DNA of 64,000 nucleotides from Vibrio albus (GTDB taxonomy: Bacteria > Pseudomonadota > Gammaproteobacteria > Enterobacterales > Vibrionaceae). The stretch covers positions 248,001-312,000 of the forward strand of contig NZ_QFWT01000005.1 of the NCBI RefSeq assembly GCF_003144035.1, in the 5' to 3' direction. The notes beneath the pieces were generated by a model that worked only from the letters and a program-made list of their open reading frames with translations, searched no databases and was not told the origin of the DNA. Below are positions 56,531-64,000 of this stretch, one piece after another; within the stretch, counting starts at the first letter, position 1; each line of letters begins with the position of its first letter. The translations under genes were made by a program, and so were the position numbers.

Positions 56531-57193
56531 ATGAAAAATAGTATGCCGGCACTTATGCGTTTGGTGTTATTTACCTGCATCACGACCTCAAGTATTAAGG
56601 TGGCTGCAGATGATAGTACAACGCCAAAAGAACCACATAAAAATTTGGTGGTTTACTTTTCTCAACCGGAAGATGTGTCATTAGATGGTGTTGATGCCGT
56701 TTCCGGAGCCAGTTTGCTTCGAAAGAATCAGCAGAATTTAGGGGCAACTCAGTACATTGCTAAGTTGATAGAGCAAAAAGTTGGAGCGGATATCTATCCT
56801 ATAGAACCCGCTCAACCGTATCCCCGCGATCACAAGCCGTTAGTTGATTTCGCTCAACAGGAGAAGAGAAACCGAGTTCGCCCGGCTATCAAACATCCTC
56901 TTCCCGATTTAGAACAATACGATACGGTATTTATTGGTTATCCAATCTGGTGGTATCAAATGCCGATGATCCTCTATACATTTTTGGAGGAGAACGATTT
57001 TAGTGGAAAAAAGGTTATTCCGTTTTCAACCCATGGTGGTAGCCGCCTTTCTGGGACCGTGCGTGAAATTATCGCTCTCCAGCCAAATGCTCATGTTGAG
57101 ACCGATGCATTTAGCATTTCAAGAGATGATGTAGCAGATAGTTCCACACCCGAGGAGGTCTATGAGTGGTTAGATGACATCGAGGTTAAGTGA
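56531..57193 (+). CDS. Exported flavodoxin-like protein
   Basis: 220 aa from the ATG at 56531 (AGGAAAA upstream). A signal peptide (VLFTCITTSSIKVAA) precedes a flavodoxin domain: phosphate-loop region LVVYFSQPED, the FIGYPIWWYQMP aromatic FMN clamp, and FSTHGGSRLSGT. It lies 37 bp after the cupin/CMD gene and 9 bp before a b561-like membrane protein gene. A periplasmic FMN protein next to a haem or quinone membrane protein suggests an electron-transfer unit. Substrate unknown. Confidence 0.8.
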   Translation: MKNSMPALMRLVLFTCITTSSIKVAADDSTTPKEPHKNLVVYFSQPEDVSLDGVDAVSGASLLRKNQQNLGATQYIAKLIEQKVGADIYPIEPAQPYPRDHKPLVDFAQQEKRNRVRPAIKHPLPDLEQYDTVFIGYPIWWYQMPMILYTFLEENDFSGKKVIPFSTHGGSRLSGTVREIIALQPNAHVETDAFSISRDDVADSSTPEEVYEWLDDIEVK

Positions 57194-57202
57194 CCATTAT
57201 TC

Positions 57203-57895
57203 ATGATCATCAAGCTTAAATATATTTATCAGGTCGCTCAGGATAGCGTAATGGTTATCCTGTTCGGTGCTTTAATGGGATTCCATTTATGGCAGGAAAG
57301 TACCCATGAGTGGTTGGGGCTGGCTTTTTTACTTATAGTATTTAAGCACCTTGTTTTAAATAACCACTGGTTTCAGCGTTTATGGCTAGGTGATTACGAC
57401 CTGTTCCGGGCTTTGAAGCTAGCCATAAATATCGTGCTGGCTGGTCTACTCATTACTGCTATTGTAAGTGGGGTAGTGCTTTCCCAGCATATATTCGCTG
57501 ATTTCTTCTTTCATAATGCATCTGATATGGTGCGCAAAACTCATATGACTAGCGTACACTGGCTGCAAATTATCATGGCAGTGCATCTGGGCATGCACTG
57601 GAAAATGCTCGCCCGATTTTTTTCGCAATTGTGGCATATTTCTGAGAATTCACGAATTGCAAAGTTCGGTTCATTTTTGTCTTTAATGCTGTCAGTTTAT
57701 GGGGTAAGTATATTTATTCAGCGGGATATGAGTGCTTACCTGCTATTGCAGGTGGATTATGCTTTCTTCGACTTTGAACAATCAGTGGCTGGTTTCTACT
57801 TTGACTATATTGCAGTAACAATCCTGTTTGCCTATACCACGCGGTTTTTCCTCTGGCTGTTTCTGTTCAGAAATGAACAACCAGTTAAAGAATGA
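57203..57895 (+). CDS. DUF4405 / cytochrome b561-like membrane protein
   Basis: 230 aa with about five to six transmembrane helices. Paired histidines in membrane segments (MGFHLWQESTHEW near residue 28, then VHWLQIIMAVHLGMHW) fit haem ligation as in b561-type proteins and match the DUF4405 pattern. It probably passes electrons between the quinone pool and the exported flavodoxin-like protein encoded just upstream. A hairpin at 57995-58022 lies downstream. Confidence 0.75.
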   Translation: MIIKLKYIYQVAQDSVMVILFGALMGFHLWQESTHEWLGLAFLLIVFKHLVLNNHWFQRLWLGDYDLFRALKLAINIVLAGLLITAIVSGVVLSQHIFADFFFHNASDMVRKTHMTSVHWLQIIMAVHLGMHWKMLARFFSQLWHISENSRIAKFGSFLSLMLSVYGVSIFIQRDMSAYLLLQVDYAFFDFEQSVAGFYFDYIAVTILFAYTTRFFLWLFLFRNEQPVKE

Positions 57896-57994
57896 TTCCT
57901 TGCCACTGGCTCCCATAGCGGCTACGAAGATTTGTGCCATGTATAACGCAAATATCATGGAGATTCATCTAGCAAAAGATATTCTGAATGAAGA

Positions 57995-58024
57995 AAGGGC
58001 AAGATAAAATATCTTAGCCCTTAG
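57995..58024. terminator. Hairpin, probable terminator
   Basis: AAGGGC pairs with GCCCTT, with an inner AGATA/TATCT stem. It is about 100 bp after the b561-like gene and lacks a long T-run. Confidence 0.5.
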
Positions 58025-58099
58025 TGTTGTAGTCAAATACTAAATAATTCGGTTTGGAGAATTATAGCAAACCAGATTATATTATTGGGGTTGTGTTAC

Positions 58100-58363
58100 T
58101 CAAAAAAGTCCACGAAGGAAGATGGTGTTGAGAGCGTTAGACTTAATACGCTGTTCGAGACCAGAGAGCGTCATTAACATCAAGGTTGGGGATATAATCC
58201 CGCCTTGAGGCGTGCCTTCATCGGTATCGTAAAACAGCCCCTTGTCTACAAAGGCAGACTTTAACCATTGCTCCAACATACGCTTATCAACGGCGACATT
58301 ATCCATAAACAGCGCTTCATACGACTTCACGTCGCACGCCCCATTGTGAGCTACGTGAACCAT
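58100..58363 (-). pseudogene. Group II intron reverse transcriptase/maturase fragment
   Basis: An 87-codon frame contains EGTPQGGIISPTLMLMTLSGLE, the conserved RT motif of LtrA-type maturases, preceded by MLEQWLKSAFVDKGLFYDTD. The YADD active site, X domain and intron RNA are missing on both sides. Dead remnant. Confidence 0.8.
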
Positions 58364-58440
58364 CTGCTTGACCTAGTTTTTGTAATGAGTGAAAGTGGCT
58401 GGAAATGCCTGTTATTGTCTTTTGTTAACTTGTTGTTAAT

Positions 58441-59154
58441 ATGAAAACTAGTTTAAGTATTCGCACTTACACAAAGCGCTTTAGTCGCCATGTTCACGAT
58501 AGCTATCATCAACTGGTACTGCCTATTCAAGGTAATATTCATATTGATATGGATGGTTTCTTGGGTAAAGTGAGTGTCGGTGAATGCGTGGTAATCCCAA
58601 AAGGTGTAGCTCATGGATTTAATGCTGATGAAGCAGCACGATTCATTGTAGCTGATCTTGATGAACTGCCTTCCCATTTGATCAGTGAGGAACTAGCTGT
58701 TTTTTCGACCTCTCCCCCTTTGTTGAGCTTTATTCACTTTGTTGAAAAGCAACTTGAATATCAGGTGGATAGTGCAATTGAAGCATCTATGGTAAGTATC
58801 TTCACCTTATTGCTGGGACAGCAAGAGTTGTCTCGAACTAACGATCCACGGATTCGAGTAGTGAAGGTGATGATCAGTGAACGGTTAGCCGAGCCTCTTA
58901 CTATTCAGTCGCTTGCTAAGGTTGCGTATCTTAGTCCAACTCAGTTTAAGAAGCTCTTTAAAGAAAACATAGGGATGAGTGTGCTCAAATACATCACTGA
59001 GCAACGTATGGAGAAGGCTAAGGCATTGCTAACCCATACTGACTTACCTGTGCAGTGGGTAGCTGAGCGGGTAGGATACAGCGACCTTTCAGCTTTTAGC
59101 CGACGCTTTTCCGCCCACTATGGAATGTCTCCAAGGGAGTTCGCGCGCTCTTGA
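58441..59154 (+). CDS. AraC-family transcriptional regulator
   Basis: 237 aa. A short N-terminal cupin (HDSYHQLVLPIQG, VVIPKGVAHGFNAD) is followed by two helix-turn-helix units with the AraC signature VGYSDLSAFSRRFSAHYGMSPREF. It lies 102 bp upstream of an EamA-type transporter gene on the same strand and probably activates it. Its own ribosome binding site is weak. Confidence 0.88.
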   Translation: MKTSLSIRTYTKRFSRHVHDSYHQLVLPIQGNIHIDMDGFLGKVSVGECVVIPKGVAHGFNADEAARFIVADLDELPSHLISEELAVFSTSPPLLSFIHFVEKQLEYQVDSAIEASMVSIFTLLLGQQELSRTNDPRIRVVKVMISERLAEPLTIQSLAKVAYLSPTQFKKLFKENIGMSVLKYITEQRMEKAKALLTHTDLPVQWVAERVGYSDLSAFSRRFSAHYGMSPREFARS

Positions 59155-59256
59155 GTTCGTCTATTTAAGCAACTATTGCGTCCTTTTAGCAAAAACATGA
59201 TGTGATTAATCACCTAAGATATCTGTCCTGTTATAAGTTTCTCGGTAGATATATCT

Positions 59257-60162
59257 ATGCTGCATAATCGCTATACTTCCTATCAGCTTGGCATTTTCTC
59301 GATACTGTTTGCTTCGGTCTTGTGGGGTACTACAGGCACCGTCGCTAGTTTAGCTCCAGATGTCAGCTCTCTAGCTATAGGCGCTTTTTCAATGGGAGTT
59401 GGTGGGCTTTTTCAAGCCTTATTATCTCGTAAGCAATTGCGAGATGATTTCAAAAAAATTCTGATTCATAAGAGGAAGTTAGCCGTTAGCGCAATCGCTT
59501 TGGCTGTCTACCCATTGGCATTTTATTCCTCGATGAGACTGGCTGGTGTCGCAATTGGCACCGTGATTTCTATTGCAACAGCACCGTTTTTTGCGGTCAT
59601 GCTTGAGTGTCTATTTAGCAAAGGTAAAAGTATCACGAAAAAATGGTTACTTAGCTTTTCTGTCGGTATTACAGGCATCATGTTGTTGGTTTTTTCGGAG
59701 TCATCAGCAATCCATACAGTTAATAACTTGAGACTGATTGGCATCTTGTTGGGTCTTATGGCAGGTTTGTTTTATGCTGTCTATTCTTGGGTTGCTAAGG
59801 CACTGATTGAGCAGGGTATCCAATCCCAATCGGCTTTAGGCTGTATTTTTGGTTTTGGTTCATTAATTTTGCTTCCAACGCTTTTGGTCACTGGAGATAA
59901 TCTTTTTGCATCAGCAACCAATATTCTGGTAGTTGGCTATATGGCCTTGATACCAATGGGGTTGGGTTATATTGCTTATGGGTTTGGCCTGAGGTTTGTG
60001 ACCGCAAGCAGTGCAAGTTTGATTACACTTTTTGAGCCTGTTGTAGCCGCTGCTTTGGCAGTGGTGATAGTTGGCGAGTCGATACCAATGCTTGGATGGA
60101 GTGGTATTGGTTTAATCCTAATTTGTCTGTTGATTCAAGTGAAGGCAGGTAGCCATCTATGA
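59257..60162 (+). CDS. EamA/DMT-family transporter
   Basis: 301 aa with ten transmembrane helices in two EamA repeats (SVLWGTTGTVASLAP in the first; GLFYAVYSWVAKALIEQG and LFEPVVAAALAVVIVGE in the second). It probably exports a metabolite such as an amino acid or a toxic analogue. It forms a unit with the AraC regulator upstream. Substrate unknown. Confidence 0.88.
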   Translation: MLHNRYTSYQLGIFSILFASVLWGTTGTVASLAPDVSSLAIGAFSMGVGGLFQALLSRKQLRDDFKKILIHKRKLAVSAIALAVYPLAFYSSMRLAGVAIGTVISIATAPFFAVMLECLFSKGKSITKKWLLSFSVGITGIMLLVFSESSAIHTVNNLRLIGILLGLMAGLFYAVYSWVAKALIEQGIQSQSALGCIFGFGSLILLPTLLVTGDNLFASATNILVVGYMALIPMGLGYIAYGFGLRFVTASSASLITLFEPVVAAALAVVIVGESIPMLGWSGIGLILICLLIQVKAGSHL

Positions 60163-60858
60163 ACCACCAGGTATGGATATTATCGTGTCTAATTATTTTC
60201 TATGTTAAGCATTAGGCTGACTGCTAACAAAGCTGTTCGATTGCGATATACAGAGCCACACTACGAAAATGGGACACTCCACTAAGCGATTTTCCAATAC
60301 CTAGAGCTATTCGTATATTACTAAATTAGTAAACACGCAAACAAACTTCTGCCCAACAATGAGCTAGCACATAGGATGAGTATTGTGTGATGAGTATTGG
60401 CTGAGGGAATAGCCCTCGGCAGGTAAGGAGCTCTAGGTTTCACAATTTTCTGAGATCGTTAACGCATCCTCTATTTCAACACCCAAATACTCGATGTTGC
60501 TTTCTAGCTTTGCATGTCCAAGAAGCAACTGAATGTGTCTTCATTAAAAATGCATCAGTAGTGTGGATACCAGTAATCGGCACAAAGGGCTTTACCGGCA
60601 GGCTTGGAGGTGGTTATTGAAAACTTAGCCGGAATCGTGACTGACTTGATAAATATTTTCTGGTATCGATAATCTCGTTCTGTCGGTAGTCAGGTCCTGC
60701 TACCTTATGTTATAGCCCTATTGGAGAATTTTCACTTTTCAGATTATATGCGAACCGTCATTTTCTGAACAATCACCATGGGTCAGGTAAGACTTGGCAA
60801 TGATCAACTACACTATAGATATTCATAGTTGACAGTAGAAACTAGATGCAGGGTATGT
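60163..60858. other. Gene-poor region with decayed mobile DNA
   Basis: About 700 bp without an intact gene. It contains the integrase tail at 60433-60537 (listed separately). The remainder shows only short, broken open frames. Confidence 0.6.
60433..60537 (-). pseudogene. C-terminal remnant of a tyrosine-recombinase integrase
   Basis: About 34 codons read HIQLLLGHAKLESNIEYLG and then VEIEDALTIS, with the GH box and the nucleophile tyrosine of an integrase. Stops lie directly upstream in frame. It is unrelated in detail to the recombinase trio at 49.7-55.6 kb and marks a separate lost element. Confidence 0.75.
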
Positions 60859-61704
60859 ATGTTGAAACTAATTTGTTGTGCATTAATTGCCATTATATTT
60901 AATGTAGAGGTGATGGCTAAGGAGCTAAGATATCCCAATATACATGGTATAGGTGAGTCTACTCTAGGTTTCTCTATCCTTAAGTTGGCCTTAAGTGAGG
61001 TTGAAAATGATTATCATTTGACGGTGAGTCCTCTAAAGGTTACGCCTAATCGGGCCAAGTTTATGCTTGAGTCCGGTCAGTTGGATGTGTTTGACTCGGG
61101 TTTTATTCCTGAACTTGAAGAGAGTCTGGAGCCGATTTATTTACCGCTGGAAATGGGGCTACTTGGCTGGAGAATATTTATTGTTCATAAGGATATGCTG
61201 GAGAAGTTACGCTTAATAAATACATTGGATGAGCTTAAGGATTTCGTTGTTGGTCAGGGTATTGGATGGGGTGATATTACCATTCTGGAGCATGCAGGTT
61301 TCAAGGTATTAACGGCAACAAAAATGGAGAATTTAATTAAGATGGTTGAGCATAAGCGGTTTGACCTGCTACCGCTTGGTGCGAATGAAGCATATAGATT
61401 TTTAGAGCTGTTTGGCGAGCAGAGTGATCAACTTACCGTTGATAATACTATCGCTTTAGTTTACCCCTATGGCCGGTTTTTTTATGTGCAGAAGAACAAT
61501 ACTGAATTAAAGCAGGTGATTGAAACCGGGATGATGCGGGCACTGGAAGATGGAAGCCTACTCGCTTTACTGAAGTCTCATCCTTTCTCCCGTGATGCGT
61601 TTGAGCGAGCTAATTTGGGAGGACGGGTACAGATAAGAATAGACACACCTAACCTTACGCAAGGGTTTAAGGCGATTGATCAAAAATGGTGGTACGCACC
61701 TTAA
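60859..61704 (+). CDS. Periplasmic family 3-like solute-binding protein
   Basis: 281 aa from the ATG at 60859, which has AGGG upstream; a TTG at 60829 is unlikely. It has a signal peptide (LICCALIAIIFNVEVMA). The mature protein resembles stand-alone family 3 binding domains with LLGWRIFIVHKDM, a hinge region and LVYPYGRFFYVQKNN. No transporter genes adjoin, so it may be an orphan sensor or binding protein rather than part of an ABC importer. Confidence 0.7.
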   Translation: MLKLICCALIAIIFNVEVMAKELRYPNIHGIGESTLGFSILKLALSEVENDYHLTVSPLKVTPNRAKFMLESGQLDVFDSGFIPELEESLEPIYLPLEMGLLGWRIFIVHKDMLEKLRLINTLDELKDFVVGQGIGWGDITILEHAGFKVLTATKMENLIKMVEHKRFDLLPLGANEAYRFLELFGEQSDQLTVDNTIALVYPYGRFFYVQKNNTELKQVIETGMMRALEDGSLLALLKSHPFSRDAFERANLGGRVQIRIDTPNLTQGFKAIDQKWWYAP

Positions 61705-62226
61705 TCTATATCCATTGCAGATAAGTTCTAATTTAAACAACTAGTTAATAGACCACATTAATATCTGAAGCGTGAAATAAAATATCCCTCAAGCATAGTA
61801 ATCACTTATTTTCATATAAAGTTATGTCTCTGCTGTAACAGTTTACGGTGAGAATCCAAATTATCCGACGATGATAACTTTTATTATCGGTCCGAGCGAT
61901 ACCATAAATCCAGAAGAACGATTTTACACTCATGTGCAATATAAAATATTATCTGTGTGTATGTTTAATAGATGCTTAGTTTGATTAAATTGTCAGGAAG
62001 TTTCCAAAGTAAAAAATTATGGATAATTTCATGGCAAGCTATGAAAGTGATTAATTAATACAACATATATCACATTTTGAGTCATGTAATATAAACATTT
62101 TAATTTATTATGTTTTGTTTTTATCTGATTCTTTTGTTTTGTATAAAATAGCATCTTGACTAACTTATAAGATAAAAAATAAATATTTTATACCAATAGC
62201 TTACAAAGAAACAATCGGAGGGTAGT
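61705..62226. other. AT-rich intergenic region
   Basis: About 520 bp, strongly AT-rich from 62030 on, with no gene I can support. A stretch near 61822-61982 is open in one frame but has no start codon or family match. Confidence 0.5.
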
Positions 62227-62322
62227 ATGCCAGAAGATATGGCTGGTAATGTAATTAAATTTCATTTATCAGATTCCGGATATCGATCACAAATCATTCT
62301 TACACTAACCAAGAGCTCTTAA
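62227..62322 (+). CDS. Possible 31-residue small protein or leader peptide
   Basis: ATG preceded by CGGAGGGTAGT, the best Shine-Dalgarno match in this part of the window. The frame reads MPEDMAGNVIKFHLSDSGY and ends at TAA, 19 bp before the MFS gene. It could be a leader peptide controlling the transporter or a free small protein. No homology known to me. Confidence 0.4.
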   Translation: MPEDMAGNVIKFHLSDSGYRSQIILTLTKSS

Positions 62323-62341
62323 CTCTGCTGCGAGACATTAT

Positions 62342-63682
62342 ATGAAAAATGATATTATCAAATTTATAGATTCAAGAAAATTTAGTAGCTTTGATATGAG
62401 CTTAGTTATCTTGGGTGTGTTTTTAATTACGTTTACTGGATATGCTGCTCCTGCATATGGTTCAGTTATCCCTATGCTTTTTAAAGAGTGGACCGATCTG
62501 AACTGGGATCAACTGGGATATGTCGGTAGTTTATCTGAGTTTGGTTCGCTGTTTGGCGCTTTAGTTTGTAGTATTGTTGCAAGAAAATATGGCATTAAAA
62601 AAGTACTGATTGCTTCAGTGCTGATTTTCTGTGCAGGTACCTTTAGCCTGGCGTTATCACCAACGATAGAGATTTTTGCTATTTGCAGATTCATTGCTGG
62701 GTTTGGATTCGGTGGCGTTATCCCTCTTGTTATATCCCTGTTAGCTGAATACGCCCCGAAGAACAACAAAAGCCGCTCGGTTGCAACTGCTTTGTGTGGT
62801 AACCAGTTTGGTGCAATTATTGCCTCTTTCATTGCTATCTATGTCACGACTCAATTCGATCAATGGCGTCCGGTATTTTGGATGGCATTGATACCGGTTG
62901 TGTTACTGCCGTATATTTTAAAAACGCTGCCAGAAAGTGCTCTTTACATGATGAAGAACAATGATGTAGAAGGGCTAAAAAAGGTACTGCGCAAGATTGA
63001 TCCAGATTACAGTTCTAGTGTGAATGTAGAGGAAGCACTGAAGAGCTTTACAATTAAAGAGCAGGCTAATACCGTTTCTTATAAGGACTTGTTTGGTAAA
63101 AAGTATGCTTTGATTTCTGTATTAGCATCGGTTATCGCAATCATGGGGCTTCTGTTTATCAACGGTGTTATCGTATGGCTGCCTGGTGTGATGACAAATG
63201 CGGGATATGCGCTGGGCTCTAGTATTGCTTTCACAATATTCTTGTGTGCCGGTACCGTTATCGGCGCCATTTACTGGGCGTCGGTGGCAGATAAAAAGGG
63301 ATTTGTTGTATTGATGCCAAGTATCTATATTATTGGTTCAGTTTCTTTGCTTCTGATGGGGGTTAAGTCCAATATTATTATCCTGTATATCTTGATTACG
63401 CTTGTTGGTTTCTTCCTTTTTGCTGCACACTCGCTGGTTAATGCATTTATTGCTCAACACTACCCGGATGATTTACGCACGATTGCCATTGGTTTACCAA
63501 ACGCAATGGGAAGAATTGGCGGTCTGCTTGGTCCTACTGTTGGTGGCCTTTTGCTGGCAAATCAGGTTTCAGTCATGGGGTGGTTTATGGTGTTTGCTGG
63601 CACCGGACTGATTGCAGCACTCTCATTTATCCTGATTAATATTCAGTCCAAGAAAGCATATAGCATCGATTATCAAGGCTAA
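62342..63682 (+). CDS. MFS transporter, aromatic acid/H+ symporter-like
   Basis: 446 aa with 12 transmembrane helices. The first cytoplasmic loop has a degenerate motif A (SLFGALVCSIVARKYGIKKV) and helix 4 carries CRFIAGFGFGGVIPLVISLLAE, as in AAHS-type transporters for benzoate-like acids. Substrate uncertain. Its own ribosome binding site is poor (GAGAC), whereas the tiny ORF just upstream has a strong one, suggesting translational coupling. Tandem hairpins follow. Confidence 0.85.
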   Translation: MKNDIIKFIDSRKFSSFDMSLVILGVFLITFTGYAAPAYGSVIPMLFKEWTDLNWDQLGYVGSLSEFGSLFGALVCSIVARKYGIKKVLIASVLIFCAGTFSLALSPTIEIFAICRFIAGFGFGGVIPLVISLLAEYAPKNNKSRSVATALCGNQFGAIIASFIAIYVTTQFDQWRPVFWMALIPVVLLPYILKTLPESALYMMKNNDVEGLKKVLRKIDPDYSSSVNVEEALKSFTIKEQANTVSYKDLFGKKYALISVLASVIAIMGLLFINGVIVWLPGVMTNAGYALGSSIAFTIFLCAGTVIGAIYWASVADKKGFVVLMPSIYIIGSVSLLLMGVKSNIIILYILITLVGFFLFAAHSLVNAFIAQHYPDDLRTIAIGLPNAMGRIGGLLGPTVGGLLLANQVSVMGWFMVFAGTGLIAALSFILINIQSKKAYSIDYQG

Positions 63683-63767
63683 GGTCAATCTGTTGCCGTA
63701 TCGCTTCTAATAATATGGTAATGATTAAAGTTCATCTTTATGTTTTACCTAGATGTTTGATTAATAA

Positions 63768-63820
63768 AAGCCACCTGATTTTCTGGTGGTTTTGATAGCC
63801 CCCGATAAGGGGGCTTACGC
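63768..63820 (+). terminator. Tandem intrinsic terminators after the MFS gene
   Basis: CCACC/GGTGG (63771-63775 with 63785-63789) is flanked by A and T runs. A second hairpin AGCCCCC/GGGGGCT follows at 63797-63815. The rest of the window to 64000 shows no gene. Confidence 0.75.
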
Positions 63821-64000
63821 GTAACTGCCTAATTGTCAAATGACCTGGCTCTCTTCCTGCTCCTTTCCCTCTCGACTTGATATTTAATACCAATTCCACT
63901 AATTATCTAATCATGTTTGCTGGTTAAAATCGCCAGTAATTGCATAAGAATTTTTGTAATTAGTACTGTAACCCTCTCCAAAAAACGTGTCACTGCAAAT

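Noticed and set aside
61822..61982. Open frame reading YVSAVTVYGENPNYPTMITF
   Set aside because: No start codon or ribosome binding site and no family I recognise; it could be decayed coding DNA but cannot be supported.
1..64000. CRISPR arrays, rRNA and tRNA genes, replication origin
   Set aside because: No regularly spaced repeats, no rRNA-like sequence, no cloverleaf with CCA context and no clustered DnaA boxes were noticed by eye; small RNAs could be missed.

Overview
The window looks like chromosomal DNA of a marine gammaproteobacterium, most likely a Vibrio or close relative. The grounds are a Vibrio-type scrA/scrB/scrK sucrose locus, the zwf-pgl-gnd operon, an MCP with a C-terminal PilZ domain, a TctCBA plus citC citrate locus, and many LacI/DeoR/AraC-controlled sugar systems. 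Genus is inferred from gene content only. I saw no rRNA, tRNA or CRISPR array.

Layout. 1-6.2 kb: end of an MCP-PilZ receptor, a periplasmic alpha-amylase and four small housekeeping-type genes. 6.3-13.2 kb: sucrose PTS uptake and hydrolysis with three matching ScrR-type operators but no scrR, followed by an AraC/LysE/DUF2000 module. 13.4-15.4 kb: two small exported proteins and a DUF2058 protein. 15.6-19.4 kb: oxidative pentose phosphate operon zwf-pgl-gnd, then rhlE. 20.8-23.9 kb: a lactonase-like beta-propeller protein, a Gfo/Idh/MocA dehydrogenase and a divergent DeoR regulator. 24.1-28.6 kb: a GC-richer RND efflux operon, followed by a broken, diverged second copy of the deoR 3' end, a footprint of horizontal insertion. 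29.0-32.1 kb: MarR plus an EmrAB-type efflux pair. 32.5-36.9 kb: tripartite tricarboxylate transporter tctCBA and citC, with no citrate lyase subunit genes after it.

37-39.4 kb is a graveyard of IS6, IS3 and IS66 pieces and gene stubs. 39.4-49.5 kb is an AT-rich beta-glucoside island: LacI regulator with a perfect CRP consensus upstream, ABC transporter, GH1 beta-glucosidase, GH94 phosphorylase and a beheaded aldose epimerase. Its substrate-binding protein carries one in-frame TGA. 49.5-55.6 kb holds three overlapping genes (196, 745 and 1031 aa). The second and third carry tyrosine-recombinase signatures, but only the third keeps a tyrosine at the nucleophile position. This is the strongest candidate for an under-described system: a compact trio element flanked on both sides by truncated host genes.

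55.6-64 kb: a truncated cupin/carboxymuconolactone decarboxylase, an exported flavodoxin-like protein, a b561-like membrane protein, remnants of a group II intron reverse transcriptase and of another integrase, an AraC/EamA pair, a periplasmic binding protein, and an MFS transporter preceded by a 31-codon ORF with a strong ribosome binding site. Most of the 37-61 kb stretch reads as accessory DNA assembled by repeated insertions and deletions.
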